From NCBI RefSeq assembly GCF_002776525.5, contig NC_045441.1, positions 117,661,210 to 117,725,209 on the forward strand: 64,000 nucleotides of DNA, written 5' to 3'. Position 1 is the stretch's first letter. Every line of letters starts with the position of its first letter. Below, piece after piece: positions 1-11,699 of the stretch. This stretch comes from Piliocolobus tephrosceles. Its lineage: Eukaryota; Chordata; Mammalia; Primates; Cercopithecidae. The notes beneath the pieces are model-generated. The model searched no databases. It was not told where the DNA came from and worked only from the letters and a program-made list of their open reading frames with translations. Made by a program: the position numbers and the translations under genes.

Positions 1-89
1 TGCTTCTCTTCCACTTGTGATGGAATCACTGGTGCTGTTGCTCAATCGAGCTTTCCCAAGAAAGTCAGACCTTGCTCTTCTGAAAATAT

Positions 90-95
90 TTTATT
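90..95 (-). terminator. PRRT4: Distal polyadenylation signal of PRRT4
   Basis: Minus-strand AATAAA about 510 nt past the stop codon. Cleavage would be expected 10 to 30 nt further on, at about 60-80. Confidence 0.6.
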
Positions 96-337
96 GATAA
101 ATTAACTTTAAGAGCATTCCCCTCCCACCCAACTGCTGTAAAGTCTCCTAGATGGGTCATGGGCCCCTGTGGGTGTCACATGGAGGACAGGGAGTCCCAC
201 TCACACAGGGGTAGGATTCCTAGGCATGGCAGAGGTGGGTAGGGGGCCTGAGGCAGGTCCCAGGGTCCTCTGAGGACAGCCCCTCTCACTCAGCACCAGA
301 GTGGGGAGTGGTGGTCAGGAGTGGAGCACCTTGGAGC

Positions 338-343
338 TTTATT
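338..343 (-). terminator. PRRT4: Proximal polyadenylation signal of PRRT4
   Basis: Minus-strand AATAAA about 260 nt past the stop. It may give a shorter 3'UTR. Use relative to the distal site cannot be judged from sequence. Confidence 0.4.
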
Positions 344-603
344 GCTGGTGAATGCCAAGGAAAATGGGACCCCTGTCAGCCTAGAATTGCAGCTGAGGGC
401 ATCAGCACCCAGGGCTCCAGAGATTCCCAATCAATAGAGCCTGGCTGCTGACCCACCCACCCACCCAGGGACCCCTGGATGGGGAAGGAATCTGGAGAGG
501 TATCTTAGCCAGGCAGGACTGGGGAAGGGTTACAGTGTGCAGGTCTCGGGCAGGGCAGGCTCCAGAAAGGGGTGTGTCGCAGGGTAGCAAGGTGGCCACG
601 TCT

Positions 604-2432
604 TCACAGGTCTATGGTGTCGCTGCCCACGCTCAGCTCGTCAATCTGTCGGCAGGCGTCCAGGAACTGCTCCTGCAGCAAGGCCTCCTCGGCCTGCAGC
701 TCAGAAGCAGGCTCTGGGGAGTCGCGAGAGGGTGGGGACAGGGCCTGGTAGGATCCTGAGGCCGGGAGGCTGGGGCTGCTTCCTGAGGGCCGCGGGGGAC
801 TGAGGACGCAAACCAGAGGGCAGCGCGGGGGCCGGTCGGGGCTGGAACACAGCAGCATGGACGAGCTGTCCCGCGAGAGTCCGCACAACGAGCCAGATGA
901 CGCGCTGCTGCCTGCGGGCCAAGCCCCGGGGGAGGGGAGCTCCGCGGGCGCAGGGGAGCCAGGGGCCTCCCCTGATCTCTCACTGGGCCGGCCCCCGGTC
1001 TTCGTCCCCAGCGAGGCGGTGCGGTAGAGGCCGAGCCCAGGCAGGGCGTCCTCGAAGGCAGGGCCCTGGAAGAGGCCAGGCGCGAGCAGGGCCTCGCTGC
1101 AGAGGGCCTCCTCGATGCTGCGCCGCAGGTTAATTGGGGAGGGCGGGCGGAAGTCCACGGTGTAATCGCTGCAGGGAGAGGAGGCCGGGGACGGGGCTGG
1201 GTTGGCCGCTGCGCCTTCGAAGCCCCGGCAACCTCCGCCCTGGAGTAGGAGGTCGGGGCCTGGCTCTGCCAGCGCGCACAGCTGCAGCAGCTCCGCGTCG
1301 CCGCGCGCGATGGCGCTCCCCAGGGGCTCCTTGTCCGGGGGCCCAGTGACCCAGCCTCCCGGCAGCAGCGGGGCCGCGTGGCCCGGGGACAAGCGAAAGA
1401 GCTTGGCCCAGCAGCGCGCCGGCACGCGGGGACTGCAAAGCGCCGGGTAGAGGCCCAACAGCGCCAACGGGAGCGCGACGCCCACCTCGCCCAGGCGCAG
1501 GCCTAGCTGGAAGGCCCACCAGGGCCACGGCCCTTCCAGGCCTGGTTGGCCACCGTAGCCCAGGGCGTGCAGCACCTCATAGCCCTGCAGGGCTCCGCTC
1601 AGCAGCCCGAAGGTGCCTGCCACCGGGGCAGTGCGCGCCGCGCGCCGCCAGGACTCCCGCGGAGCGAAGGGGCTGCGCGCCTGCGGCAGGGGTGTGGCGC
1701 CCTTGAAGCCCGACCCCCCTAGGGGAGCCCCGGCCTTCCGCCGCCGCCCGCCCCAGCAGGAGAGCGCCAGCAGCAGTCCCGAAAGGAAGGCGGCGAGGAA
1801 GGCGTGCAGCCCGCGCGAGGCGAGCCGCAGGGGCCGCAGCGGGCGATGCGCGGCGCTCCCGAGGGCGGCGGCGGCCGCCAGCCCCAGCCCCAGGAGCAGC
1901 AGTGCAGCCAGGCCGGCGGGGCACCGTGGCGGGCGCGGCCGGGACAGCAGTAAGCAGGCCAGCCCCAGGCCGGCAGCCAGGCAGGGCAGCGGAAGGTCCT
2001 GCAGCAGCAGCCAGGCGAGCGCGGGCAGTCGATCCCTGTGCCCATAGGCGTCGTAGAAGAGCGGGAAGGCCCGCGTGGTCCCGGCCGACAGCAGCAGCAG
2101 GTCCAGCAGCGCCAGGCAGGGGGCGCCGGGCGGGCAGCGCCAGGGCAAAAGGGCCAGAGCCAGCAGCGCCAGCAGGGCAACCAGGCCAAAGAGCGCGCCT
2201 ACCCCATACACATGGGCCTCCCAGGCCAGCCCCCAGCGAGCCCTGGCCTCTGCCCAGTCGGCATCCAGGGTCAGGAAAAAGAGGGGCCTCGGGGCCTCGG
2301 CAGGCTGCCCCTCGCGTTCAGGTAATTCTCCCACGCTGCAGGGTCCTGGCCCACACTCTGGCTGCCCCGAAGGGTTCCCGAGGCTGGCAGGAGAAGAGAG
2401 GTCATCTGGGCCAGAGGTGGGGACTGTAGGGT
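604..2432 (-). CDS. PRRT4: PRRT4 last coding exon (membrane domain and cytoplasmic tail)
   Basis: Very GC-rich 1.8-kb exon encoding 608 residues plus the stop at 604. It holds all the transmembrane segments and the Ser/Pro-rich tail. The acceptor reads ttctttgcccacag before 2432. A second usable acceptor (gattgcctcag, exon start 2453) keeps frame and adds VKPSLPT. Long frames on the opposite strand here are by-products of the base composition. Confidence 0.88.
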
Positions 2433-4352
2433 CTGTGGGCAAAGAAGGTTTGACTGAGGCAATCATGCAGCCCTGCCCCTGCCCACCTCACAGACAGTAG
2501 CCTGAATGCCAGTCAGAGTCCCCTAACATATTCAGGACACACTTGTCTTACATATGAGACTCACCCCACCTCTTGGCCTCTCACCTTTCCCTCCCCCGCT
2601 CCCCTATTCAATGTCTTCGCTGGAGTTTCAGCTGTCATCCTTCCCCTCTTCCTCCTCCTGCTTCTCCCACTCTGCCTCGACCCCCCAGCTCCCTGCTTGA
2701 CTCGTTTGTGATTCTACTAAAGAGTTTTTCTTTGAAGTCACAGAACTTTACAACTGCAAGGAACCTCAGACACCCTCTCCAGTTCAATCCCCCCACCAGA
2801 AAGGAAGTTTCATGAGAACAGGGATTTTTGTTTCTTTGCTCACATCTGAATCTCCATACTTAAATTAGTTTCTGTCACACAGTTGGAATTTAGCAGATAT
2901 TCATTGACTAAATGAATCCCTGTACTTGCCGGATGAAGATACTGAAGCTCTTCTGAGAGGCAAAGTGATCTGCCCAAGGTCACAGATGGGCAGAGTTGCA
3001 CCTAGAACCCAGGTCTGAACATCAGTCTGAGCCCCTTTCTGTGATTCCAAAGCCTCTTTCTAACATTAGTGTGCTTATCTCTTGTTCTGCACCCCTGACT
3101 CCCAACCCCCAACTTAGTGCTAGGAGGAGCTTCCCCTGCCCTTTTTCAGCTACTCACCCACCTGTCTCCATCTCAAGGAAAAGCCCACATGTGTGCATAC
3201 ACACACATGCATGCACGCACACACACACATTCAGCAGGGGAGAGGTAAGATACTGCTGTCTCAGCACTCTGAGGAAAACATCATTTCTCCTTATTCATTG
3301 GCCTTCCTGCCTGCTACACCCCAAGCCTTAGCCTATCCATGGCTGTGACCCCTATCCTGCCTCATCCACAGAGCCATTGGTCTAAGTTTCTTAATATAGA
3401 TGCCTCCATGCTTCTCCCCACACTGTACAGAAGGTGACATTGAGATGGACTCCCCCAGGTCTCAAAAGGTGCCCTTAGGAACTCCCAGGGAGGAAGTCTT
3501 AGGGACATCACAGTGGGATAAAATGCCATCTGAGTAAGTGAGCCCCTCAGTTGCTCTGGGGTTTCCTATCTTGAGTCCCTAGCCCCATCCTGTGCTCCAG
3601 CGCCTTCCCATATCCCTTGGAAAAAGGGAAGTCAACTAAGAGAGGGTAAGGAGTAAGATCCTTAATTCTACTCTTCTGGAGCAAGAGAGGAGTTGGGTAG
3701 AGTTAGACTCAAGGATTCTCCCCAGGGCCAGGCAGCAAGGGAAGATGCTGGAAGCTGAACCTCTACCTGCCCTCACCTACAGATTCAGCAGGACCGCAGC
3801 CACAGGCAAGGGTGGAAGAAGAAAGGGTGGTGGTGAAGGATGTGGACAGCCTGGCAGGTATGGGTAGGTGGACAAAAGACAGATGTAGAATGTGAGGGCA
3901 GGGTGTCTGACAATCACCCAACTGCCTGGCCCTGCCTTGGCCATGCCCCAGCTGGACAACACAGGAAGACCCCAGGAGCACCCCCAGCCACAGGCAGAGC
4001 CAGCTCATGCCGGGGACGCTCAAAACATAACAATTCTAGGCCGGGCGCGGTGGCTCATGCCTGTAATCCCAGCATTTTGGGAGGCCATGGTGGGCAGATC
4101 ACCCGAGGTCAGGAGTTTGAGACCAGCCTGGTCAACAGGGCAAAACTCCGTCTTTACTAAAAATACAAAAATTAGCCAGGCGTGGTGGCATGCGCCTGTA
4201 ATCCCAGCTACTCTGGAGGCTGAGGCAGGAGAATCGCTTGAACCGGGGAGGCGGAGGTTGCAGTGAGTGGAGATCGTGCCTCTGCACTCCATCCTAGGTG
4301 ACAGAGCGAGACTCTGGCTCAAAAAAAAAAAAAAACCCAAAAAACCAAAAAC

Positions 4353-4404
<52 letters not shown>

Positions 4405-7028
4405 AGTTCTTAAAAATAATAAATATATAAAAGATAAACCAAAAACACGAGTTCTGAGAACAAGGAAAAGGGAGGAGTGAGGGAGCTGAGAGGTGGCTCT
4501 GAGAGAAGGAAAGGGATGATGCAATTGGACAACTGGGGAGGGCAGAAAAGAAGCAGCCAAAACATTAAATATACACAGCTCACTGCCAACCGCAAGTGGC
4601 AGCATGCACCCTGGTTCCCATTCCATCATGTCCTCAAATCTGAAATGAGTAAGAGTACCTACTGCATAGGACTGTTGTGAGAAAAATGAGACAATGTGTG
4701 TAAAACTCGGAGAACCTGGTGCATCATGATCCCTCGATCAAGATTGTGTCGTTATCATGATCATCAGCTAATGTTCATCACTGATCCATCATCTGTTTGT
4801 GTGTATGTCAGTGTGACTACCTCTGGTCTCAAACAAGTTCTTGATTCAACTAACTAATGGCTGCAGTCTGTTTTCAAAGCCTTTCAAAGTCCTAAACTTG
4901 CTTAGAAAGACAACAATTAGTCACATAGTGAACATCAACACATTGTCTCACTTTATGAACTTTGTTTAAATAATACCTTTGTTTTGTTTGTTTGTTTGTT
5001 TGTTTTTGAGAAAGAGTCTTGCTTCATCACCCAAGCTGGAGTGCAGTGGCATGATCTCAGCTCACTGCAACCTCCACCTTCCGGGTTCAAGCGATTCTCC
5101 TGTCTCAGCCTCCCAAGTAGCTGGGATCACAGGTGCGTGCCACCATGCCTAGCTAATTTTTGTATTTTCAGTAGAGACAGAGTTTCACCATATTGGCCAG
5201 GCTGGTCTCGAACTCCTGACCTTGTGATCCACCCGCCTTGGCCTCCCAAAGTGCTGGGATTACAGGCGTGAGCCACCATGCCCAGCCAAATAATACCTTT
5301 CTGATGGCCTACTCACCCCTTAACACTAATAAAGACACCAGTCATCAATTAAATGAGAAACTACTTAGCTGGGAATGGAGAGCTTGCTGATCAGGTGGCA
5401 TAGGTCTGGCGATGGCAGGATCAAATGCACACACCACCTCACCCCGCATTCTTTGGTCCCTTCAGATGCTCCTGCCCAACCCACTTCCTCTACAAAGTGA
5501 TTAGGTTTACTCCATCTCTCTTTGGCCTCTGTGGGCTCTGCAGAGGGGCAGGAAGACATGACCTGGGAGCCCACAGTCTGCTCCAGCCTGTCACCCCCTC
5601 ACCACACCCTCTTTGTTCACTGTACAGATAAGTGCAGCTGTCAGAGGTTGGCTCCAATTCACCCTCTTCCATCTTTACTTCTCACCCATGGGCCACAGGA
5701 AACCTTATCTCTCATCTCTATACCTAAGCTCTATGGCAACTACAGCAAATTTCAACATTCATAAGAATCCAGGCTGGGCATGGTGGCTCACGCCTGTAAT
5801 CCTAGCACTTTGGGAGGTCAAGGCAGGCGGATCACAAGGTCAGGAGTTCGAGATCAGCCTGGCCAACATGATGAAACCCCGTGTCTACTAAAAATACAAA
5901 AATTAGCTGGGCATGGTGGTGTGCGCCTGTAATCCCAGATACTCAGGAGGCTGAGGCAGGAGAATCACTTGAACCCGGAGGTTGCAGTGAGCCAAGATCA
6001 CACCACTGCACTCCAGCCTGGGCGACAGAGCAAGACTCCATCTCAAAAATAAATAAATAAATAAATACAAAATAAAAATAAAATAAAATAAATCCAGAAA
6101 AGGAATAAAAACCAGATAATAGGCAAAGTACAGGGATGGCTCAAGGGTCATAAAAGGAGTTCTGAATTAGAAACACTGATCCCAGGGGTCAGAGCATGCT
6201 CTGCATGCCCCACACTGGTCCAGGTGTGAATGGAGACAGGTGGAAAAAAAAACCTGGCTTCTGCATTTGTAGGGTCCACTTGACCTCATCTCTCATCTCC
6301 CCATTGGAGGCTTCTCCAGAAACAGCCTTCAGTTTTCCCCAAAAGAGTCCAGAAGATAGTCATCTCTGGTCTTCCCTTCCCAGGATCCCTCTCCTGAGCA
6401 AGCCTCCTCTACTGGGAGGTCCCATTCTGGCCCTGTGGGCCCTCTTGACCTCAGTGATGAGGGAGGAGAGGAGATATCAGTGTGAATAACTGGTGAGGCA
6501 GGAGCTGGCTGGGGAGGGATTGTGGGAGGGAACAGTTTGATTCATGGAAAAGCCAGGCCTGATTATCCACCAGCTGCCCAGATCAAAGGGCTGGGAATCA
6601 TGTCTCCACTCTGGATGCTGGAAGCTACAGCCCATTTAGTGGTCTGGTCCCATCCCTCTCCCGATCCCCACCTCCAGGATCATGGAGAGTAGTTATACTT
6701 TGTAGGGGTGACACTCAAAATATTTAGCAACTGAGTTGGCACAGGTGCCAGCCAATCAGAACTGACACCAGCCAGAGTGGTCAGGGAGTGGAGGGGAACC
6801 CTCTGTGGACTAAGGGAGGTGGGCACTGATTAACCAGTATGAAAGTTGCACACTGATTAACTGGATAACTGTTCTGGTATGTATGGGCTGAATACAGGCT
6901 CTGTCCAAGGTGAAGGGGACCTAATGCAAGGAGGGCCTAGGAGTCAAAGGTTAGTTGCACCTAGGTTAGAAAGATTCTAGAGGCAACACAGAGAGACTCC
7001 CTTTGTATGGTACCTGCTTGATACAACT

Positions 7029-7073
<45 letters not shown>

Positions 7074-7909
7074 TGGTCAGAGCAAGGCCCATTGGCATTC
7101 TCTCCAGGAGGCCTGTAGCTCTCCTGGGTTTACTCAGAGGTGCAGTATCAGAGGCTGGGTTCCTGCAGCTACCAGGGAGGAGGGAGAATGAGGTGGGGCC
7201 GCCAGCCTGCCCGGCTGCACTGCTTCTGATACTGTCCAGACTCATTAAACCTGCTTGGCCAGCGCTGTCACCAAGGCCGACAGACTGCCAGCCAGCATCC
7301 TTCCCCTGAGGCACAGAACCTGCCCCCCACCCCCAATCACATCCTGCCCCTGCTGCACGCTGGGCTGAACAGGGGCATAGCATGCCCCTCACCCACCATC
7401 CAAAGGAGTGCAGTGACTGTGGCTGGAGTGAGCCAGAGAACCAGGTCACGGGTTAAGTCTGGAGCTGGAAGAAGCTGGGGAGACCAGTGGTTTCCACTGC
7501 TGAGCCTAGTGTGGGGTGACTGAGAAGTTTCACAGCTGCAGTAAACTTTTTGCAGAGCAAAGCTGGGCCTGAAAGCCCCTCAGTCCCTCTGCATGACTCA
7601 TCCACCAGAACCTCTCCACCCTGTCTCATCCACCAGAACCTCTCCTCCAGCACCTGTGCCCTCTGCTGTGCGGGCTGTGTTGTCCCACCACTGCCTGGGG
7701 CCAAGGCTGAGGTTTCTAAGAGGTAGGGTCTGGAAGTGGATTTGGGATACAGTGGGGGGGAGAAGCAAGGTTAATAGCTACTATTTAATGAGCCTCTCAG
7801 CATCATGCTAAGAGCTTTGCAATAACTAGCAAGTACTATTATTAAACCCTGGGTCTATAAGAAAAGTTAGGTTCAGAGAGGTTAAATAACATGCCCAAAG
7901 TCACTAGCT

Positions 7910-7947
<38 letters not shown>

Positions 7948-9839
7948 TAAATAAATAAATAAATAAATAGGAAAGCCAGGTCTCAAGATTCCCGAGCCTG
8001 TGGTCTTTCCTCTGTACCACCAGCTTGTCTATGTGCATGTTCTGAAAGGCTCCCTTGAATGAAGGTGGCATCTGCCTGCTCAACGTCTCCTCCTCAGTGT
8101 CTTCCCAATGAGTGACCCAGCTCTGCCCATATCTGACAGCATGTCATGTCACATCAGACGGCAAAGGAAAGAGCCCGAAGGTTGGTGGGGAGTCAGTTCA
8201 GGCAGATTGGAGTGGAGGGTGGGGTTAGTGCCAGGGCTGTGGAAATCCTGAAGAAGTTCCTGTGTCTATCTATCCCTGATACATCTGTCTACATCCTGCT
8301 ATGCCTCTCATTGCAAAACTCTCAGGGGACCATTACCTAACTCTGTGTGGGACTTTCTCCAGCAATACTTGCTCTCAGACCATTCATATATATCTCCATG
8401 GTGATGATGAAAAGAATGATGATTATGATTATGATGGCAATGAAATAAAAGGGTTCCAGAACACTGATGAGTGACTAGCATGTAGTAAGTGCTCGATAAA
8501 TAATTGTCAAGTTCAAATGAATTGGATACTTACCTAATGAAGTTGTTGCAATCGAGGCAAAACTTAGGGAAGCAGCTGGGTCCAGAGGACTTGGGCTGGA
8601 GAGCTTCCTCTCCAGGGAGTATGGGGGCGGGGACAGAGTGGTGCCAAGGAACCCTGCAAAGGGAGCACATGGGGCTTGAGTGCCACCCCACCAACTCTCC
8701 TCTGGGAGTTTGGAGAAAATTATGTCCTTTCCCAGAGTTTGTCCTAAGGAAGTCACTGTCCCAGGAATTGTAGCCACATGCTAAGCTCATGTACACCATG
8801 AGCTAAGCTACAAAGAGCAAACCAGATTCAGCATGGCAAAGGGAATACTCCTTCTGTGGAAGTAGGAGCCCATATCCTAGGGCCTGGAAGAAGCAATACA
8901 AGAAAGTAAAAAAAGAAAGGTACTTGTTAGGCCTCTAGCACAGTGCTTGGCACGTAGAGGTGTTCCACGATTGTTTACTGCAATGAATAAACTCACCCAG
9001 AGAACCTGAAACTCCAGAGGCAGAGCTTGTGGATGTAGTTTCACCTGGGGGGCTCAGGCCAGAGAAGTTCCGGAGTGGGGACAGAGTAGTACCAAAGAAT
9101 CCTGCAAAAGAAGCCCAGGCTGAAGCTGCCTCCTACCTGCCAGGGGTGCCCAGCAGGGGCTTTCCTTGGGATGGGGTGGTTACTCACCAAAGGGTCCCAG
9201 GCGCCCAGCAATCTCTGCCAGGCTGGCCCGCAGGCTGGGCAACAGGGGCAGCGTTCGATGCCCAAGTGTGGGGGCTGCACCTGCTCTCAGTGCCATGTCA
9301 AACTTCAGCTCCAACTCGCTCTGGTGGGGCTTGGGAACACTGGATGGAAGTGCTGTCGCCATCAGAGCAGTGTCCCAGGTCACAGTGCTCCTCCTGGTCT
9401 GATAGGGGGCAGTGGGCCAGTCGCTGGGCCCAGAGCGCCGGGATGTGGACTCCGGGAGCAGGGAGGAGGCCCGGAGCTTTGAGCCGCCTTCAGCGGAGCC
9501 CCACTCAGTGAGAGAGCTCCCCGGGGAGCCCACCAGCAGTTCCCAAAGGGGGTCAGTCCTCAGCCCACTGGCCACCTCTTCCCCTGGCTCCTGGCCTGGC
9601 CCAAGAGAGAGCGGCTGGGTCTCTGTGACAGGGCTTCCCCAGACAGCAGCAGGTCCCCGAAGATGGAATTTGAAGTTAAGTCCCAGGTTGAGAGACAGCA
9701 TAGAGGCCTCACTTTGAGGTGGGGGTGTCAAAGTGGTGACAGGGGCACCTGGGACGGAGGAGGCGGGCTGGGGGCCCACAGTAGCAGCAAACAGGATGCA
9801 GCAGAATAGTCCTAGCCCTAGACAGCCATGCCTGGCCAT
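604..9839 (-). CDS. PRRT4: PRRT4, proline-rich transmembrane protein 4 (spliced, 4 coding exons)
   Basis: Coding segments are 9188-9839, 9045-9101, 8534-8653 and 604-2432, all on the minus strand and all joined in phase 1. The joined frame is 885 residues; the human protein is about 899 by memory. The start ATG (9839) sits in a strong context (G at -3 and +4). The product starts with a signal peptide (about residues 1-25), then a Ser/Thr/Pro-rich region to about residue 345. About seven hydrophobic segments follow (roughly 351-374, 382-402, 414-440, 447-470, 485-503, 546-566, 582-606), then a long Ser/Pro-rich tail ending in an acidic SDTIDL. PRRT4 function is not established; it resembles PRRT3. 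Using an AG 21 nt upstream of 2432 would add 7 residues in frame. Confidence 0.87.
2890..3060 (-). repeat. MIR SINE fragment
   Basis: Contains the MIR core in reverse orientation ('gatctgcccaaggtcacag', then a match to the reverse complement of 'gggttcgaatcccgg'). Confidence 0.6.
3196..3233. repeat. Short imperfect CA repeat
   Basis: Alternating ca/gc dinucleotides (acacacatgcatgcacgcacac) of low complexity. Confidence 0.8.
4039..4352 (+). repeat. Alu (S-like)
   Basis: Starts with ggccgggcgcggtggctca, has both Alu arms and ends in an A-rich tail that leads into a CA microsatellite. Confidence 0.95.
4355..4403. repeat. (CA)n microsatellite
   Basis: About 24 uninterrupted CA units growing out of the A-tail of the preceding Alu. 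Likely length-polymorphic. Confidence 0.97.
4981..5287 (-). repeat. Alu, antisense
   Basis: Begins with a degenerate T/G tail (tttgtttgtttg), continues as gagtcttgcttcatcacccaag and ends in cgtgagccaccatgcccagcc. Confidence 0.95.
5772..6092 (+). repeat. Alu with AAAT tail
   Basis: Full-length Alu beginning ggctgggcatggtggctcacg and ending in an (AAAT)n/(AAAAT)n tail. Confidence 0.95.
7032..7068. repeat. (CA)n microsatellite
   Basis: About 18 uninterrupted CA units. Confidence 0.97.
7790..7909 (-). repeat. MIR fragment
   Basis: Shows the reverse MIR core 'gagaggttaaataacatgcccaaagtcac' style pattern, directly followed by a TAAG microsatellite. Confidence 0.6.
7910..7969. repeat. (TAAG)n(TAAA)n compound microsatellite
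   Basis: About nine TAAG units followed by six TAAA units, grown out of a MIR terminus. Confidence 0.95.
8534..8653 (-). CDS. PRRT4: PRRT4 coding exon 3 (duplicated exon, copy 2)
   Basis: A 120-nt exon in phase 1-1 with acceptor ccctttgcag and donor gtaagt. It encodes 40 residues starting GFLGTTLSPPPY. Its 5' half closely matches the exon at 9045-9101 (GFFGTTLSPLRN), so the two are a tandem exon duplication. Either exon can be skipped without a frameshift. Confidence 0.8.
9045..9101 (-). CDS. PRRT4: PRRT4 coding exon 2 (duplicated exon, copy 1)
   Basis: A 57-nt exon in phase 1-1 with acceptor ttcttttgcag and donor gtgaaa. It encodes 19 residues starting GFFGTTLSPLRNF. It is homologous to the next exon downstream. 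Confidence 0.78.
9188..9839 (-). CDS. PRRT4: PRRT4 coding exon 1 (signal peptide and extracellular region)
   Basis: A 652-nt segment from the ATG to donor gtgagt. It encodes a signal peptide (MARHGCLGLGLFCCILFAA) and about 195 Pro/Ser/Thr-rich residues with no cysteine-rich domain. Codon use is strongly GC-biased, like the last exon. Confidence 0.87.
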
Positions 9840-9912
9840 GGCCCCACCTGGCTTTGGGTGGCCTTGGTGGGCGGGGACTCAGTTCTTCAGCACCTTTCGA
9901 GCAGGAAGGTCC
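9840..9912 (-). other. PRRT4: PRRT4 5'UTR portion of the first coding exon
   Basis: Leader just upstream of the ATG. A good acceptor (cctctcctctctccag) ends at 9913, implying a separate non-coding first exon further upstream. Inferred from splice-site appearance only. Confidence 0.45.
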
Positions 9913-10390
9913 TGGAGAGAGGAGAGGCCCTGTGAGCCCTGGCTGTGGCCACCCTCTTCCCTTTCCCAGGATGGGATTCCCCAGAGAGAGGCTTCTGATC
10001 TCAGAGAAGCAGGTAGTGCAGGTAGGATGCAAAGTGTCCTGCCCATGGCTCTGGCTCTTCTTGCTGGGCCCTTCCTGTACCTTCAGGCCCCAGCACAAAT
10101 CCCTGCCTGGGGGTTCCTCCTTCCCCATCTGCTCATGCAGAAACTGGGGTCTGACTGCAACCAGGGACCCTCATCCTTAACTAGTAGTAAAAGGGATGGA
10201 CTTGGGCTTCCAGATGTGGATTCCTCCCTTCCTTCCCTCTGCTGAGCCTCAAGTATTTATGGAGGCCTACCATGTGCCAAGCACCCTTCTGGGCATGTAA
10301 CTGTGAACAAGCAAGCCCTTCCGATGTCTTGACCTATTCCAAACCCCACCTCCCGCCCCAGCCAGAAGTGCTGGCACTCTCACTCTCAGA

Positions 10391-10405
10391 CCCCAGGGGG
10401 CACAG
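10391..10405 (+). promoter_or_regulatory. CTCF-like motif upstream of PRRT4
   Basis: The sequence ccccagggggcacag resembles the CTCF core, about 550 nt upstream of the PRRT4 ATG. Motif resemblance only. Confidence 0.25.
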
Positions 10406-10735
10406 GGCCTCCGGAGGGCTGAAGCCAGCCCTGAGTGATCTGGCCCAGCCAGAAGGCCGCCCAGCCTCTGGCCAGAGAAGCAAGGTTCCCAATCTGGCAG
10501 AAGCACCTTCCCTCCAGCCCCTCCCCTTTCCTGGGTCTGGGCCTGTTCCCTTCCCCAGGACCCTAGAAGTATTCGGGGTAGGGGCAGCTTGGCGATCTCT
10601 GGCTTCCTGGAGGAGAACGCCAGGCAGGCAAGCTGCGCGAATGGCAGGCAGCTGCGGCGGACTCCTACCCCCTCCCCAGAACTCTCTCCTCCATGCGCAC
10701 ACATCTGGTGGGGGAAGGGAGGGTGAGCCAGGGAC

Positions 10736-10923
10736 ACACGTGCACCCGGCACCCTTACATCACACACATAGCCACACCTAGCGCCCGTGACACACTCACC
10801 CTTCACACACCCCTGCCCCTGCACGCGCGCGCGCACACACACACACTCCGTCCTGCCGAGCCCCTCTCCTTCCTGCATGGGTTCAGACCCAAGCTCTGTG
10901 ACCTCCCGGCCTCCCCTGTCACA

Positions 10924-10956
<33 letters not shown>

Positions 10957-11110
10957 GGCATGTACTGTACAGAGAGATGCACACCCCCTACACACATTCA
11001 CACACACAGACACATGCCACACACCGCCATACCCCCACACTCGTACACGCCCACCAACCCTCGCAGGCACACATGCACACACGCGCCCGCACACGCACAC
11101 ACACCCCCAA
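10736..11110. repeat. CA/CG-alternating low-complexity tract
   Basis: Several runs of (CA)n and (CG)n-(CA)n mixed with short unique bases, next to the PRRT4 CpG island. Alternating purine-pyrimidine sequence of this kind can adopt Z-DNA. Confidence 0.85.
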
Positions 11111-11257
11111 CCTGAACCGGCCGCCCTGCTCCCCGGGGTCCCTCCCGCAGGCAGGTCTCTTCGCCGAGTCCCGGAAAAGGGGTGGTCATGGTGGCCCTGG
11201 CGCCCAGCTGGGCAACGCTCCGTGGTGTCTCACCGCTTCTCTCTGCTGTGCCCAGCG

Positions 11258-11690
11258 CTCAGACTGAAGATCCGGACCCCCAGCTCCCGGCGCCCCCTCG
11301 CCTAGTCCAGAGACCGCAGACTCTCCGCCCCGCTGCCCCTGATCCGCCCCTGGCCCGGTCCGCGGCCCGCAGCGCTCTCACCAGGCGGGCAGCCCGGCCC
11401 CGCGCTCCACACTCCGCGCTCCCTCCCCGCGGCGCCGCCTCCTGGCTCCGAGCCTCGCTCCCCGGCGAAGCCGCCAGCGCCGGGGCTCCGCGGCAGCCGG
11501 CTCTGACGGCCCTCCCTCCTGCCCGCCCTCGCTCCCGCGCCCTCCCTCCTCCTCCTCCTCCCCCTCCTCCTCCCACCCAACCCTCCGCCCGCGGTCCCCC
11601 CACACCCGGGCGGACAGGCAGGCGAGCACAGCAGCGCAGAGCCGCGGCCACCTCGGTGTCCCGCGCCTCCACGCCCGCTCATTCACCCAG
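11258..11690 (-). promoter_or_regulatory. PRRT4: CpG island, likely PRRT4 promoter and non-coding first exon
   Basis: Very high GC and CpG density with no TATA box seen. It sits 1.4 to 1.9 kb upstream of the PRRT4 ATG on the coding strand's 5' side. A long C-rich run of tcctcctcc triplets lies at 11540-11580. Promoter role and strand are inferred. Confidence 0.5.
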
Positions 11691-11699
11691 TGCTGTCAA

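Larger units (their letters stand above)
70..603 (-). other. PRRT4: PRRT4 3' untranslated region
   Basis: This stretch follows the PRRT4 stop codon on the minus strand and has no continuing reading frame. Two AATAAA signals lie in it, one near 340 and one near 92, so a short and a long 3' end are possible. The end near 70 is inferred from the distal signal. Confidence 0.65.
2433..8533 (-). other. PRRT4: PRRT4 intron 3
   Basis: A 6.1-kb intron with donor gtaagt after 8534. It holds three Alus, CA repeats, MIR fragments and a TAAG/TAAA microsatellite, listed separately. The rest (for example 6490-7000 and 7070-7780) is single-copy sequence with no coding signal I can support. Confidence 0.75.

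Noticed and set aside
897..2500. Several 75-175 codon frames on the plus strand and other minus frames inside the PRRT4 last exon
   Set aside because: They overlap a well-supported coding exon in very GC-rich DNA, where stop codons are rare by composition. Their compositions (Arg/Ala/Pro) follow from the overlap.
10267..11115. Frames of 140-277 codons with long VCVCV or HTHTH runs
   Set aside because: They are translations of CA/CG dinucleotide tracts, not proteins.
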